Assembly: GCF_017357225.1 (NCBI RefSeq) | Contig: NZ_CP071604.1 | Span: 2,855,001-2,919,000 of the forward strand | From: Rhizobium binae | GTDB lineage: Bacteria; Pseudomonadota; Alphaproteobacteria; Rhizobiales; Rhizobiaceae | DNA length: 64,000 bases | Reading direction: 5' to 3' | Shown here: positions 16,339 to 25,036 of the stretch, one piece after another | How the letters are laid out: every line of letters begins with the position of its first letter | Numbering within the stretch: the stretch's first letter is position 1 | Made by a program: the position numbers and the translations under genes | The notes under the pieces: model-generated | Seen by the model: the letters and a program-made list of their open reading frames with translations, nothing else | Told to the model about the DNA's origin: nothing | Database searches by the model: none

Positions 16339-17361
16339 ATGAAAAAGATCGGATTCCTTTCGTTCGGGCATTGGACGCCCTCGCCGCAATCGCAGACGCG
16401 CTCGGCGGGCGACGCGCTGCTGCAGTCGATCGACCTTGCCGTCGCAGCCGAGGAACTCGGCGCCGATGGAGCCTATTTCCGTGTACATCATTTCGCCCGC
16501 CAGCTGGCCGCCCCCTTCCCGCTGCTGGCCGCTGTCGGCGCGAGAACCAGCCGGATCGAGATCGGCACCGCCGTCATCGACATGCGCTACGAGAACCCGC
16601 TCTATATGGCCGAGGATGCCGGTGCCGCCGACCTGATCGCCGGCGAGCGGTTGCAGCTCGGCATCAGCCGCGGCTCGCCCGAGCAGGTAATCGACGGCTG
16701 GCGTCATTTCGGCTATGGCCCGCCAGAAGGCCAGAGCGATGCCGACATGGCGCGGCGCCACGCGGAAGTCTTCCTTCAAGTGCTGGGCGGCGAAGGTTTT
16801 GCCAAGCCGAACCCGCGGCCGATGTTTCCCAATCCGCCTGGCCTCCTGCGTCTCGAACCGCATTCAGAGGGCCTGCGCGAGCGGATCTGGTGGGGCGCCA
16901 GCTCCAACGCCACCGCCGTCTGGGCGGCAAAACTCGGCATGAACCTGCAGAGTTCGACGCTGAAGGACGACGAGACGGGCGAACCCTTCCACGTCCAGCA
17001 GGCCGCCCAGATCCGCGCTTATCGCGAGGCCTGGAAGGAAGCCGGCCATACCCGCCAGCCGCGCGTCTCGGTCAGCCGCAGCATTTTTGCGCTGGTTGAT
17101 GAGCGCGACCGCGCCTATTTCGGCTATGGCGGCGATGAAGGCGACAAGATCGGCTTCATCGACGAGAAGACCCGGGCGATCTTCGGCCGCAGCTACGCCG
17201 CCGAGCCGGACGTGCTGATCCGGCAGCTCGCCGAAGACGAGGCGATCGCCGAGGCCGACACGCTGCTGCTCACCGTGCCCAACCAGCTGGGCGTTGCCTA
17301 CAACGCCCATGTGATCGAAGCGATCCTCACCCACGTCGCCCCGGCGCTCGGCTGGCGCTGA
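16339..17361 (+). CDS. Luciferase-like (LLM-class) flavin-dependent monooxygenase
   Basis: A 340-residue protein of the bacterial luciferase/alkanal monooxygenase superfamily, a TIM barrel that uses reduced FMN and oxygen. Visible features are AEELGADGAYFRVHHFARQ (about 36-54), RIEIGTAVIDMRYENPLY, and the flavin-binding region GERLQLGISRGSPEQV near residue 108. Length is normal. The substrate is unknown; these enzymes typically attack alkanes, sulfonates or cofactor analogues. It lies 106 bases ahead of a LysR gene on the same strand, which may regulate it. Confidence 0.88.
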   Translation: MKKIGFLSFGHWTPSPQSQTRSAGDALLQSIDLAVAAEELGADGAYFRVHHFARQLAAPFPLLAAVGARTSRIEIGTAVIDMRYENPLYMAEDAGAADLIAGERLQLGISRGSPEQVIDGWRHFGYGPPEGQSDADMARRHAEVFLQVLGGEGFAKPNPRPMFPNPPGLLRLEPHSEGLRERIWWGASSNATAVWAAKLGMNLQSSTLKDDETGEPFHVQQAAQIRAYREAWKEAGHTRQPRVSVSRSIFALVDERDRAYFGYGGDEGDKIGFIDEKTRAIFGRSYAAEPDVLIRQLAEDEAIAEADTLLLTVPNQLGVAYNAHVIEAILTHVAPALGWR

Positions 17362-17467
17362 GGCGGCGTCGGGACCTTACTGCCGCGTCGGGCGTTGATG
17401 CTCCGAGCCTTGAATCGATCGCGTGACGACCGACTTATGGCTGTAGTCAAACCGCTCGAGCTGCCTG

Positions 17468-18373
17468 ATGCCGCGTACGAACCTCAACGATATCCTGATC
17501 TTCATGGCCGTCGTCGATGCCGGAAGCTTCATCGCCGGCGGCCAGGCCATGGGCCTGTCCCGATCGGCAGCGGGAAAGGCCGTCATCCGCCTGGAAGATC
17601 GCCTCGGCGCGCGCCTGCTCAACCGCACCACGAGAAGGCTGAGCCTGACCGACGAAGGCCGGGTATTCTATGAACACGGGCTGGAAGTTCTCGCGTCGGT
17701 CGACGTGGCGGAAGCGAGCGTGGTGGGTCAGAGCGGCGCGCCACGGGGCGTTCTCAGGCTCACCGTTCCCGATGCCTTCGGGCGGCTCGTCGTGCTGCCC
17801 ATTGTCGAAAAATATCTTCTGGCCTGGCCCGACATCCAGGTCGAGGTGAGCTTCACCGATCGCAAGGCCGACATCGTCGAAGAAGGTTACGATCTGGCGA
17901 TCCGGATCGGCGCGATTCCGTCGACATCCGACACCCGGCTGGTCTCACGCGTCATCGCCGCCGACAAGGCGCGGCTCTGCGCCTCGCCGTCCTACCTCGC
18001 CGACCGTGGCGAACCGCACCACATTGACGATCTTGCCGCCCATGAGTGCCTGTTTTTTTCCAGCGGCGATCAACGGCAAGGCTGGCGCTTTCGCGGCGAA
18101 GGCGGAGCCTGGGTCAAGGCGCGGGGGCGCAGCCGCCTGAGGCTCGACAGCGGCGAGGCGATCCGCGACGCCGCCGTCGCGGGCCTCGGCATCGCTCTCC
18201 TGCCCGACTTTGTCGTCGCCGGCGATCTCGCCGCCGGCCATCTCCGCCATGTCCTGCCGAAGCTCGAAACCGACGAGGCCAAGATCGTGGCCCTCTATCC
18301 CGACAAGCGCCAGCAGGAATCGCGGGTGCGCCGCTTCATCGACCTGATGGTCGAGGAGCTGGGGCATCGGTGA
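17468..18373 (+). CDS. LysR-family transcriptional regulator
   Basis: A 301-residue regulator with the N-terminal LysR winged helix (about 5-62: FMAVVDAGSFIAGGQAMGLS, LLNRTTRRLSLTDEG) and a PBP2-type sensor domain (about 90-295) containing GVLRLTVPDAFGRLVVLP and VAGLGIALLPDFVV. Sequence style matches the CrgA/AaeR-like group that often controls flavoenzymes or efflux pumps. Its 3' end overlaps the convergent MFS gene by 38 bases, so transcripts of the two can form antisense pairs. Confidence 0.92.
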   Translation: MPRTNLNDILIFMAVVDAGSFIAGGQAMGLSRSAAGKAVIRLEDRLGARLLNRTTRRLSLTDEGRVFYEHGLEVLASVDVAEASVVGQSGAPRGVLRLTVPDAFGRLVVLPIVEKYLLAWPDIQVEVSFTDRKADIVEEGYDLAIRIGAIPSTSDTRLVSRVIAADKARLCASPSYLADRGEPHHIDDLAAHECLFFSSGDQRQGWRFRGEGGAWVKARGRSRLRLDSGEAIRDAAVAGLGIALLPDFVVAGDLAAGHLRHVLPKLETDEAKIVALYPDKRQQESRVRRFIDLMVEELGHR

Positions 18374-19613
18374 CCGCAGCGGTTTCCCCGTCGAAACCGC
18401 GGAAGCTCTTCAGCGCCAAGGGAGCGAGCGTGGCTGCAAAATAGAGAAGGCCGGTAAGCAACAGCGCTGCAGCAAGACCGATGGTGCTGATCAGGGCACC
18501 GCCGACGAGGCCGCCGAAGGGGATGAGGGCGAAACACAGGGCCGCATTCAGCGCACTGACGCGGCCGGTCAGCGGCTTGGGGATGCGCTCGAAGATGACT
18601 GCCGAAAGGATCGGATTGAGGAAGCCCGAGGCAAATCCCGCGATGGCCAAGGTCGCAAAGACCAAGGGGAGTGGGACATCCAACGCGGGCACCAGAAAGC
18701 GCGGAAATCCGGTCAGAAGAAAGGCGACGGTGTAGACCGTGAGACGCGGCAGCCGTTCGCCGATAACAGCCGCAATTGCCGCACCGGCGATGGAGGCGCC
18801 GGTGAAGGCTGCGAACATCGCACCCAGCATTTCCGGTCCATTGCCGGAATCCCGCGTCCAGACCGGCAGCAGGACGGCATGATAGGCCTGGTCGAGCAGA
18901 TTGGTGGTCGCCACCATGGCGATGATGCTAACGAGTACGGCGTCACCGCGCAGAAAACGCCAGCCTTCGCTGAGATCGTCGCGATAGGACGCTGCTGCGC
19001 CCCATCGGGCGCCGGGCGGACCCGGTATTCTGGGCATGCGTCGCGGGCTCGGTATGCTCGCTGCCACGATCAGGGCGGCGGCGGCGAAGGTGGCGGCGTT
19101 GGCGAGCAGCGCCTGGCCCGGACCGATCAGGCCGATCAGGGCGCCGGCCCCGGCAGCACCGGCCGTCGATGCCAGACGCTCGATCGCGCTGACAACACCG
19201 GTCACGCGCTCCAGCGGCACCTCCGCGAGCGCGGCGATATCGGGAACCATCGCCTGTTTGGCGGCATCGGACGGCCCGCGCAGCATGCCCATGGCAAAGA
19301 CGACAGGCAGCAGCGCCGGCATGCCGAGCAGGCCGAAGAAATCAAGGAGCGGCACCAGCGCCACGACAGCGACCGAGGCGAAGTCGCAGCAAACGGCGAT
19401 GCGCTTCGGCCCGACTCGATCGATCAGCGGTCCGCCGAGGGCCTTGGCAACGACATATGGCAGCATTTCCATCATCGCCGTCAGGCCCGTCAACACCGGA
19501 CTGCCGGTCGTGCTCAGCACCAGCCAGGGAATGGCGATGGTGGAAAGCCGCGTACCGGAAAGTGAAAGCGTCTCGGCCGCGGCGAGCGCCAGGAAGGGCC
19601 TCTCCCTTCTCAT
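18336..19613 (-). CDS. MFS-family transporter
   Basis: A 425-residue permease with about twelve membrane segments; LSTIAIPWLVLSTTGSPVLT and GGPLIDRVGPKRIAV (the MFS loop 2-3 signature) lie near residues 20-70. It resembles DHA3-type/enterobactin-exporter-like MFS proteins. ATG 19613 is chosen because the family begins with this RRERPFLALA segment and the codon overlaps the stop of the upstream regulator gene (ATGA), giving translational coupling. A longer frame upstream is a shadow of the regulator gene. Substrate unknown. Confidence 0.85.
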   Translation of the reverse strand: MRRERPFLALAAAETLSLSGTRLSTIAIPWLVLSTTGSPVLTGLTAMMEMLPYVVAKALGGPLIDRVGPKRIAVCCDFASVAVVALVPLLDFFGLLGMPALLPVVFAMGMLRGPSDAAKQAMVPDIAALAEVPLERVTGVVSAIERLASTAGAAGAGALIGLIGPGQALLANAATFAAAALIVAASIPSPRRMPRIPGPPGARWGAAASYRDDLSEGWRFLRGDAVLVSIIAMVATTNLLDQAYHAVLLPVWTRDSGNGPEMLGAMFAAFTGASIAGAAIAAVIGERLPRLTVYTVAFLLTGFPRFLVPALDVPLPLVFATLAIAGFASGFLNPILSAVIFERIPKPLTGRVSALNAALCFALIPFGGLVGGALISTIGLAAALLLTGLLYFAATLAPLALKSFRGFDGETAAVTDAPAPRPSGR

Positions 19614-20260
19614 GGCCCACCATCCCCATCGCGATGCGGAATCCGGCCCGGATAGGGGAAGGCGTGCAGCATGACATAGAAAGGAACCATGTCGGGTTGC
19701 TGAGACGCCGCCTCGCCCAGCGGCGGCGCCGCCCGCATCGCCTCCAGGATGATATCGGTCAGCCGTTTCGTCAGGGCTTCGGCCTGTGCCGCCGTCATCG
19801 GAATAATGATGTCGTCGGCAGCCGTAGCCTTGCGCCATTCGGCCGGCAGCTCGGCATATTCCTCCAGCGCCTGCTGCATCTGGCCGACCTGCACGGAGAG
19901 AGCGGCCTGGTTGAAGGCAAGATCGAGATCGAGCCCTTCACCCTCGGCTTCGCGCGGCGGCACCGAGGTCAGCTCGTGGCTCGCGCGCCACCAGCGGTCA
20001 CGCCGCGAGGCATGCGGCGCTTCCTCGATGAAGCCGTATTGGGCGAGCTGGCGCAGATGATAGCTCGTCGCACCGCTGTTCAAGCCGAGCCGTGCAGCGA
20101 GCTGCGTCGCCGTGGCAGGACCGTCGATCCGGAGCATGCCGAGCATGCGCAGCCGGACAGGATGCGCCAGCGCCTTCAGCGCAGCCGGTTCGGGCACGAC
20201 CCGGCTGACGGACCGGGAAGCAGCAGCATCTGTGGAAGGCTGAGGGCGCGGGCTTTTCAT
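19610..20260 (-). CDS. ArsR-type winged-helix regulator
   Basis: A 216-residue regulator. Residues about 25-95 are an ArsR-like winged helix: ALKALAHPVRLRMLGML, TATQLAARLGLNSGATSYH and LRQLAQYGFIEE. The rest is helical and of the type often joined to this domain in MFS-linked regulators. Translational coupling with the MFS gene downstream suggests that it represses its own operon. No Cys-rich metal site is seen, so an organic inducer is more likely than a metal. A repeated CTTTGCA motif lies upstream. Confidence 0.85.
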   Translation of the reverse strand: MKSPRPQPSTDAAASRSVSRVVPEPAALKALAHPVRLRMLGMLRIDGPATATQLAARLGLNSGATSYHLRQLAQYGFIEEAPHASRRDRWWRASHELTSVPPREAEGEGLDLDLAFNQAALSVQVGQMQQALEEYAELPAEWRKATAADDIIIPMTAAQAEALTKRLTDIILEAMRAAPPLGEAASQQPDMVPFYVMLHAFPYPGRIPHRDGDGGP

Positions 20261-20287
20261 ATCCTCAAACTAGCATCGCAAACATAT

Positions 20288-20308
20288 CTTTGCAAAATTT
20301 ACTTTGCA
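20288..20308. promoter_or_regulatory. Candidate operator: repeated CTTTGCA
   Basis: CTTTGCA occurs at 20288-20294 and 20302-20308, spaced by 14 bases in an AT-rich stretch 28-48 bases upstream of the ArsR-type gene. It is a plausible autoregulatory site or part of the promoter; not verified. Confidence 0.35.
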
Positions 20309-20333
20309 GAAAATAACGGAGTGCTCCTCGGAC

Positions 20334-21428
20334 TCAACCCTCGGGCAGGGTGAAGACCGCACAAGGATCGGCGATCCCGCGCAAGGCGTGTTCTCCGAGC
20401 GGCACGAGCGGCGCCGATGTGTTCGCCGCCACTGCCCCCGAGATCAGCACGCTGCGGCCGAGCGGCTTGCAGAGCCCTTCGAGGCGGCTGACGAGATTGA
20501 CGACAGGGCCGATGGCAGTGAAATCCAGCCGGTCGGCGGCGCCGATGTTGCCCCACAGGATCTCGCCGAAATGCAGCGCGGCGCCGAAGGGCAGCGGCGC
20601 CAGCCCTTGCGCCCGGCGCACCTGGTCGAGATGGGCCATGCCGGCGCGGCTGGCGGCGATGGCCCGCAGCGCCGCCTCGCAGGCGTCACGGTCCCCCTGA
20701 GCCTTGCCTGACTCAGCCGCGACCGGGAAGATCGCCAGCACCCCGTCGCCGATGAATTTCAGCACCTCGCCGCCGAAGGCGTGCACGGCGCCGGCGACGC
20801 GGTCGAACCAGGCATCGAGCGTCGCGATCATCGCGTGCGGCTCCGTCACCTCGGAGAGCGCGGTAAAGTCGCGCAGGTCGGCGCAGAGAACGGCTGCGCG
20901 GATGGTCTCCCCGGTGCCGCGGGCAAGAGCCCCGGCCTGCACCCGCGCGGCACTGCGCCGGCCGAGATAGGCTTCGAGCAGGGCGGCCCGCGCCTCCCGC
21001 GCAGCAAGGGCGGAAAGCGGGGCGGCGGCAAAGCGCGCCACCTCGCGCAGACGATCCGCCTCGGCCGGGCCGAAAGCGCCCGTCCTAGCCCCATTGCCGA
21101 TACCCGCCCAGCCAAGCAGCGGGCTCTCCGGCGAGGCTTCTATCCTTTCCTCCCAGACCGGACCGAGCACGGCCAGCCACTCGCGCCCGGCCTCGACCGG
21201 CGGGGCCGCAGCGAAGGCCAGCGCCTCGATAACGGCCCCAGTCTCCGCCCGCCACAGCCAGGTGCGCCGCGCGATGATCGGATGCGGCACCGAGAGCGTC
21301 AGCGCGCCGCCGGCAAGCGGCAGACCGTCTGAAAGCAGCCGGCGCCCAAGCTCGGCGAGGAACCGTTCGGGACCGGGCGAGTCAGCGGCCTCGTCAACCA
21401 GCCAGGCAAGGGAGGAAGGCAGATCCAT
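20334..21428 (-). CDS. Soluble class III adenylate/guanylate cyclase
   Basis: A 364-residue protein. The N-terminal 170 residues have no recognised domain but could be a sensory region. The class III catalytic domain spans about 180-350: metal-binding Asp in CADLRDFTALSE and in KFIGDGVLAIF, and the NxxxR transition-state pair in VVNLVSRLE. Lys ahead of IGDG and Thr in LDFTAIG fit ATP use, so cAMP is the likely product. No membrane segment. The upstream gene is on the other strand, so it is probably a single-gene unit. Confidence 0.9.
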   Translation of the reverse strand: MDLPSSLAWLVDEAADSPGPERFLAELGRRLLSDGLPLAGGALTLSVPHPIIARRTWLWRAETGAVIEALAFAAAPPVEAGREWLAVLGPVWEERIEASPESPLLGWAGIGNGARTGAFGPAEADRLREVARFAAAPLSALAAREARAALLEAYLGRRSAARVQAGALARGTGETIRAAVLCADLRDFTALSEVTEPHAMIATLDAWFDRVAGAVHAFGGEVLKFIGDGVLAIFPVAAESGKAQGDRDACEAALRAIAASRAGMAHLDQVRRAQGLAPLPFGAALHFGEILWGNIGAADRLDFTAIGPVVNLVSRLEGLCKPLGRSVLISGAVAANTSAPLVPLGEHALRGIADPCAVFTLPEG

Positions 21429-21615
21429 GACTTAGGATGACATCGCCGGCAAACCTCCGCAAGCCGACGCTTCCACGCCCGCCCTCCCTCGGCTTACAGG
21501 CAACAACACCGTCAAAAAATCCGCCAGTTTGGTGGAAATCAGAGAAATAACACTTTAAACTTGCACGGCCTCGATTCCATTGTAATGTCCTGTCATCCGC
21601 CATTGAGGGGTTGCG

Positions 21616-21840
21616 ATGGGCACGACATTCTGGCCGAAAGATCCGCTGGACGGAAACGACATGACGTTGCTGACGTCGATCCTGCGGCGCTGGTGCGCGC
21701 GCTATGGAATCGAGTTTACGGCGGACGAAAGCCGTCTGAAGGCGAAGGAACTCGTCGAATGGTTTGAGTTCGGCGTCAAGGACCCGGCAGAACTCGAAGA
21801 ACTGATCGACGGCAAGCATTGGCTCGTCAGCCGGATCTGA
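21616..21840 (+). CDS. Small conserved hypothetical protein
   Basis: A 74-residue acidic, helical protein (ILRRWCARYGIEFTADESRL, KAKELVEWFEFGVKDPAEL). GAGGGG lies ahead of the ATG. The regular amphipathic helices and codon use support a real gene. No domain recognised; similar short proteins occur in rhizobia in my recollection. A GC-rich hairpin follows the stop. Confidence 0.65.
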   Translation: MGTTFWPKDPLDGNDMTLLTSILRRWCARYGIEFTADESRLKAKELVEWFEFGVKDPAELEELIDGKHWLVSRI

Positions 21841-21868
21841 ACGGGAAACGCTCGAAATGTCGTGAAAA

Positions 21869-21895
21869 GAGGCCGGGCGAAATCGCGCCGGCCTC
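21869..21895. terminator. Hairpin between convergent genes
   Basis: GAGGCCGG (21869-21876) pairs with CCGGCCTC (21888-21895). No T-tract follows on the plus strand; on the minus strand the sequence after it contains TTTTC. It could end transcripts from the gene at 22227 poorly or serve as an mRNA 3' stabiliser. Confidence 0.4.
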
Positions 21896-21921
21896 CATCG
21901 ACATGCCCCTGATCGAGGCCC

Positions 21922-22227
21922 TTAATCGTCCCAGCGACGGTCACGGTCCCAACGCCGCTCCTCGCGCCAGCGCGGACCATCCCAATGGTGGTGATGCCGC
22001 CGTTCCCAGCCCCAGCGCGGCGGACCACCATAGAAGGCGACCGGTGGCGGGCCTCCCCAGTTGCGCCGGCATTCACCCCAGCGCGTCAGATGCCAACCGC
22101 GACCACAGGCATAGTCGACCTGTGTGACATTGCTCTGAACTTTGAATGTCCCGGTCGGCATCGCCTCAGCTGTGCCAATCGAGAGGCTGCCAGCGAGCAC
22201 GGCAGCCGCGATCAAAAGTACCTTCAT
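21922..22227 (-). CDS. Secreted GCG_CRPN-type small protein
   Basis: A 101-residue protein with a signal peptide cut near AEA-MPTG (residue 22) and a short mature part with the CGRGWHLTRWGECRRN motif, close to the GCG_CRPN prefix seen in many rhizobial exported proteins. The C-terminal half is rich in Trp, Arg, His and Asp (WERRHHHHWDGPRWREERRW), a possible metal-binding or envelope-interacting tail. An alternative ATG four codons upstream exists; GGAG ahead of ATG 22227 decides. Function unknown. Confidence 0.75.
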   Translation of the reverse strand: MKVLLIAAAVLAGSLSIGTAEAMPTGTFKVQSNVTQVDYACGRGWHLTRWGECRRNWGGPPPVAFYGGPPRWGWERRHHHHWDGPRWREERRWDRDRRWDD

Positions 22228-22389
22228 CGAGAACTCCAATTCAATCCAGCCGCACCGACTCTAGGGCCGCCAGATTGAACCTGCGATGAATTGGACGTTC
22301 ATCTTTGCGGGCGCGCCAACCGCGGTCGCGGAGGCCGTCCCTTCAGCGACGACAAGCAGTTGGACGTTCCGATGCCCGCAAAAACACGT

Positions 22390-22836
22390 TCATGTCCTGC
22401 CGTAAAACGGATCGGGGCCGGGATCGCGCCCGGCGGCGACTTCGGTCAGCCGCTCGAGATAATGCGCCCAACCTTCCGCATGGCTGGCGCACTGCTCGGC
22501 GCTCGGCAGACCGCTATGGGTCAGCCGCAGCAGCGTCCCATCGGGCTGCTCGATCAGGTCGATCTCGACCAGGCTCGAGCCCGGCGGCACCACCTCGCTG
22601 CCATCCCAGCCGAAACTATAGGCAAGGCGGTGAACCGGCACGACCTCGCGAAACGAGCCGCGCGCAAAGCGGGCGCCGGTGACGTTAACGAGATAGAGAC
22701 CGCCCGGCTGCGGCTCGACCTGAGCCTCCGTCCCCATCCAGCGCAGAATCTTTTCCGGATCGGTCATCAGCGCGAACACTGCGGCCGGCGGCGCTGCGAT
22801 ATGCGCTTCGCGGTGAACGACGAAGGCTTCTGGCAT
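22390..22836 (-). CDS. SRPBCC/AHSA1-type START-like protein
   Basis: A 148-residue helix-grip protein: HIAAPPAAVFALMTDPEKIL near the start, a WMG-TEAQVEPQPGG strand, then VVPVHRLAYSFGWDG and TLLRLTHSGLPSAEQ. This is the Activator-of-Hsp90-ATPase-like (AHSA1) branch of SRPBCC proteins, which bind hydrophobic ligands in a central cavity. Bacterial members are often paired with ArsR regulators; no such partner adjoins here. Function not known beyond fold. Confidence 0.85.
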   Translation of the reverse strand: MPEAFVVHREAHIAAPPAAVFALMTDPEKILRWMGTEAQVEPQPGGLYLVNVTGARFARGSFREVVPVHRLAYSFGWDGSEVVPPGSSLVEIDLIEQPDGTLLRLTHSGLPSAEQCASHAEGWAHYLERLTEVAAGRDPGPDPFYGRT

Positions 22837-23247
22837 GTCTCCCTCCCGTGATTGTTATGGCCTGCCCGTCTCTGTGGAGAGGGCGCTTCCTGCTGGTTTG
22901 GCGTCATTCCTCATGGAAGGTAGGCGCAAACAAATGCGCAGCAAGGCCTTCGCCTGCGGCCGGCGCGTCTGCACTCCGTTGCATTTAATCTAGTACTGGC
23001 GCCAGCCTCGCCCTTGGCGCCGCCCATCGAGATCAGGCGCCAAGCAGCATCCTCACTCGGGCAAAGCCCGGGCCACAGGGATGCGAGAGGTCGGAGAAGC
23101 GTTATCGCCCAAGCGCCACTCCCTCGGACTTCGGTGCGGCATCCTCGAACCGTCTCCTATGCCGAGAGGGCCAAGCCTCGAAACCGCACCGCCACCAAAA
23201 CCAATTCCCCTATTGCCAGCCTCTCGCCCTGCCCCTATTGTCCGCGC
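22837..23247. other. Intergenic region ahead of the FMN riboswitch
   Basis: About 410 bases with no supportable gene. It must carry the ribH promoter and that of the divergent SRPBCC gene. A loose inverted sequence (cactcgggcaaagcccgggc, near 23055-23075) is present. Confidence 0.4.
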
Positions 23248-23386
23248 CGTTCTCAGGGCGGGGTGGAAGTCCCTACCGGCGGTATGCAGTTTCGATTGCG
23301 AGCCCGCGAGCGCCTTCCGTAAGGAGGGGTCAGCAGATCAGGTGAGATGCCTGAGCCGACGGTCATAGTCCGGATGAAAGAGAACG
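23248..23386 (+). promoter_or_regulatory. FMN riboswitch (RFN element)
   Basis: The conserved blocks appear in order: TCTCAGGGCGGGGTGGAAGT, CCCTACCGGCGGTA, AGCCCGCGAGCG, GTCAGCAGATCAGGTGAGAT, GCCTGAGCCGACGGTCATAG and CCGGATGAAAGAGAA. The six-stem junction of the RFN aptamer is complete. It ends about 84 bases before ribH. FMN binding would lower expression of lumazine synthase, probably at translation initiation or by premature termination. Confidence 0.97.
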
Positions 23387-23469
23387 TGCGTTCCTGCTGC
23401 CCTCGCCGGCGGCCGGTAAACGTTCGTGATCGCCTTGGGTGAAGTGTCTGTACGCCAAAGGAGATTACC

Positions 23470-23904
23470 ATGACACCCACCCGTTATGCCTTCGTCAAAG
23501 CCGGCTGGCATGCCGATATCGTCGACCGTGCCCTCGAAGGTTTCCAGCAGCTTATTCCAGCTGAGCAGATCGACGTGTTCGATGTACCGGGCGCCTTCGA
23601 AATGCCGCTGCTGTCGCGTGATCTCGCGGCCAGCGGCCGCTATGGCGCCGTCATCGCCGCCGCCTTCGTCGTCGACGGCGGCATTTACCGCCACGAATTC
23701 GTCGCCCAGGCCGTCGTCGACGGGCTGATGCGCGCCGGCATGGACACCGGCGTGCCGGTGCTGTCCGTTTCGCTGACGCCCCATCAGTATCAGGAGACGG
23801 AACACCACACCCAGATCTACCGCGCGCACTTCGTCGAGAAGGGCCGCGAGGCGGCGCGGGCCGCCCTGATGATCGGCAAAACGCGCGCCGCTCTCGCTGC
23901 ATAA
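23470..23904 (+). CDS. ribH: 6,7-dimethyl-8-ribityllumazine synthase, RibH2 type
   Basis: A 144-residue enzyme that condenses 5-amino-6-ribitylaminouracil with 3,4-dihydroxybutanone phosphate, the penultimate step of riboflavin synthesis. Recognised by the N-terminal YAFVKAGWHADIVDRALEGF, the DVPGAFEMPLLSRDLA strand, HHTQIYRAHFVEKGREAARA and the length. The sequence resembles the second, decameric lumazine synthase (RibH2) described in Brucella and Mesorhizobium, which is riboswitch-controlled, rather than the operon-encoded RibH1. It stands alone, with the FMN riboswitch upstream and a strong hairpin downstream. Confidence 0.93.
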   Translation: MTPTRYAFVKAGWHADIVDRALEGFQQLIPAEQIDVFDVPGAFEMPLLSRDLAASGRYGAVIAAAFVVDGGIYRHEFVAQAVVDGLMRAGMDTGVPVLSVSLTPHQYQETEHHTQIYRAHFVEKGREAARAALMIGKTRAALAA

Positions 23905-23918
23905 ACCGCGGCGAACAG

Positions 23919-23947
23919 AAGGCGGCGGGAACAGCGCCCGCCGCCTT
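23919..23947 (+). terminator. Terminator hairpin after ribH
   Basis: AAGGCGGCGGG (23919-23929) pairs perfectly with CCCGCCGCCTT (23937-23947), an 11-bp stem with a 7-nt loop, 15 bases after the ribH stop. The T-run is short. Confidence 0.65.
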
Positions 23948-24074
23948 GCTGCGAAACCGCCGATGCCCGCCACCAAGACGGAAGAATTGATTCGACGCCC
24001 TTGCCGCGCTGTGATCCACTCGACCCCGACATGTATCGCCATTCTTAATGCGTCCAAACCTCAAGGAGCTGAAG

Positions 24075-24764
24075 ATGAGCAATGCAATGCGCAGTGAACC
24101 CCCCATCGAAAATCCGAAAACGCGGCCTGTCGACACCAAGCTCGAGGTGGTCGTCATCCCCGTTTCCGATGTCAACCGCGCCAAACGTTTCTATGACGGC
24201 TTGGGCTGGCGGCTCGACGCCGACTTCACCAACGATGCCGATTTCCGGGTGATCCAGTTTACGCCACCCGGCTCCGGCTGCGCGATCATCTTCGGCAGGA
24301 ATGTCACCGCTGCGGCGCCGGGCTCCGCCCAGGGCCTCTATCTTATCGTCTCCGACATCGACGCCGCCCGCCGCGATCTCATCGCCCGCGGCGTCGAAGT
24401 CAGCGACGTGTTTCATGACGCATCAGGCGTCTATGCCGGCAAGGACGAACCCTATCTCTTTGGACGGCTGAGGATCGCAGGCCGTGATCCCGAGCATCGC
24501 AGCTACCGCTCCTTCGCCTCCTTCAAGGATCCCGACGGCAACGGCTGGCTGTTCCAGGAAGTCACCACGCGATTGCCGGGACGCATCGACGCCGACGAGA
24601 CGGCCTTCTCAACGTCGAGCGACCTGGCGTCGGCCCTGCGCCGCGCCGCCGCCGCCCACGGCGAACACGAGAAACGCAACGGCGGCAAGCACGACGAGAA
24701 CTGGCCGGACTGGTACGCCGAATATATGGTCAACGAACAGGCCGGCAGGGAACTGCCGCTATAG
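24075..24764 (+). CDS. VOC-family (glyoxalase/dioxygenase fold) protein
   Basis: A 229-residue protein with one vicinal-oxygen-chelate domain in its first 155 residues: LEVVVIPVSDVNRAKRFYDG, GLGWRLDADF, and FKDPDGNGWLFQEVTTRLPG at the end of the fold. The C-terminal 70 residues are polar, with HDENWPDWYAEYMVNE. The start at 24075 has AAGGAG 8 bases ahead; an upstream ATG at 24048 is less likely. VOC enzymes use a metal in lyase, dioxygenase or resistance reactions; the substrate here is unknown. Confidence 0.85.
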   Translation: MSNAMRSEPPIENPKTRPVDTKLEVVVIPVSDVNRAKRFYDGLGWRLDADFTNDADFRVIQFTPPGSGCAIIFGRNVTAAAPGSAQGLYLIVSDIDAARRDLIARGVEVSDVFHDASGVYAGKDEPYLFGRLRIAGRDPEHRSYRSFASFKDPDGNGWLFQEVTTRLPGRIDADETAFSTSSDLASALRRAAAAHGEHEKRNGGKHDENWPDWYAEYMVNEQAGRELPL

Positions 24765-24833
24765 GCAGTTTCAACAAACGCTTGCGCATTCTCCAACGCC
24801 CCTGTCGAGGGAGCGGCATCCTCCAACGTCCCC

Positions 24834-24875
24834 CATCCTGAGGCGCGGAGGCCAAAGGCCGGAGCCCCAAAGGAC
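24834..24875. repeat. Dispersed intergenic repeat fragment
   Basis: CATCCTGAGGCGCGGAGGCC followed by GGAGCCCCAAAGGACG resembles the copies at 5409-5452 and 5521-5560. It lies in the 270-base gap between the VOC gene and the DUF1194 gene, a convergent interval where a terminator role is possible. Confidence 0.45.
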
Positions 24876-25036
24876 GCCGCTCCAACGCTGGTGCTTGCAT
24901 TCATTCCGCCGGTGCCCCCTCGTCCTTCGCGGCGATCCTATGGACCGCGTCCCGGGATGAGGCTCTGCTGGACGCCGCCGCTTGACGGCGGATGCCGGCT
25001 TGTCCGTCAGCGCCATCCCGCGCAGATCACCCTCCA

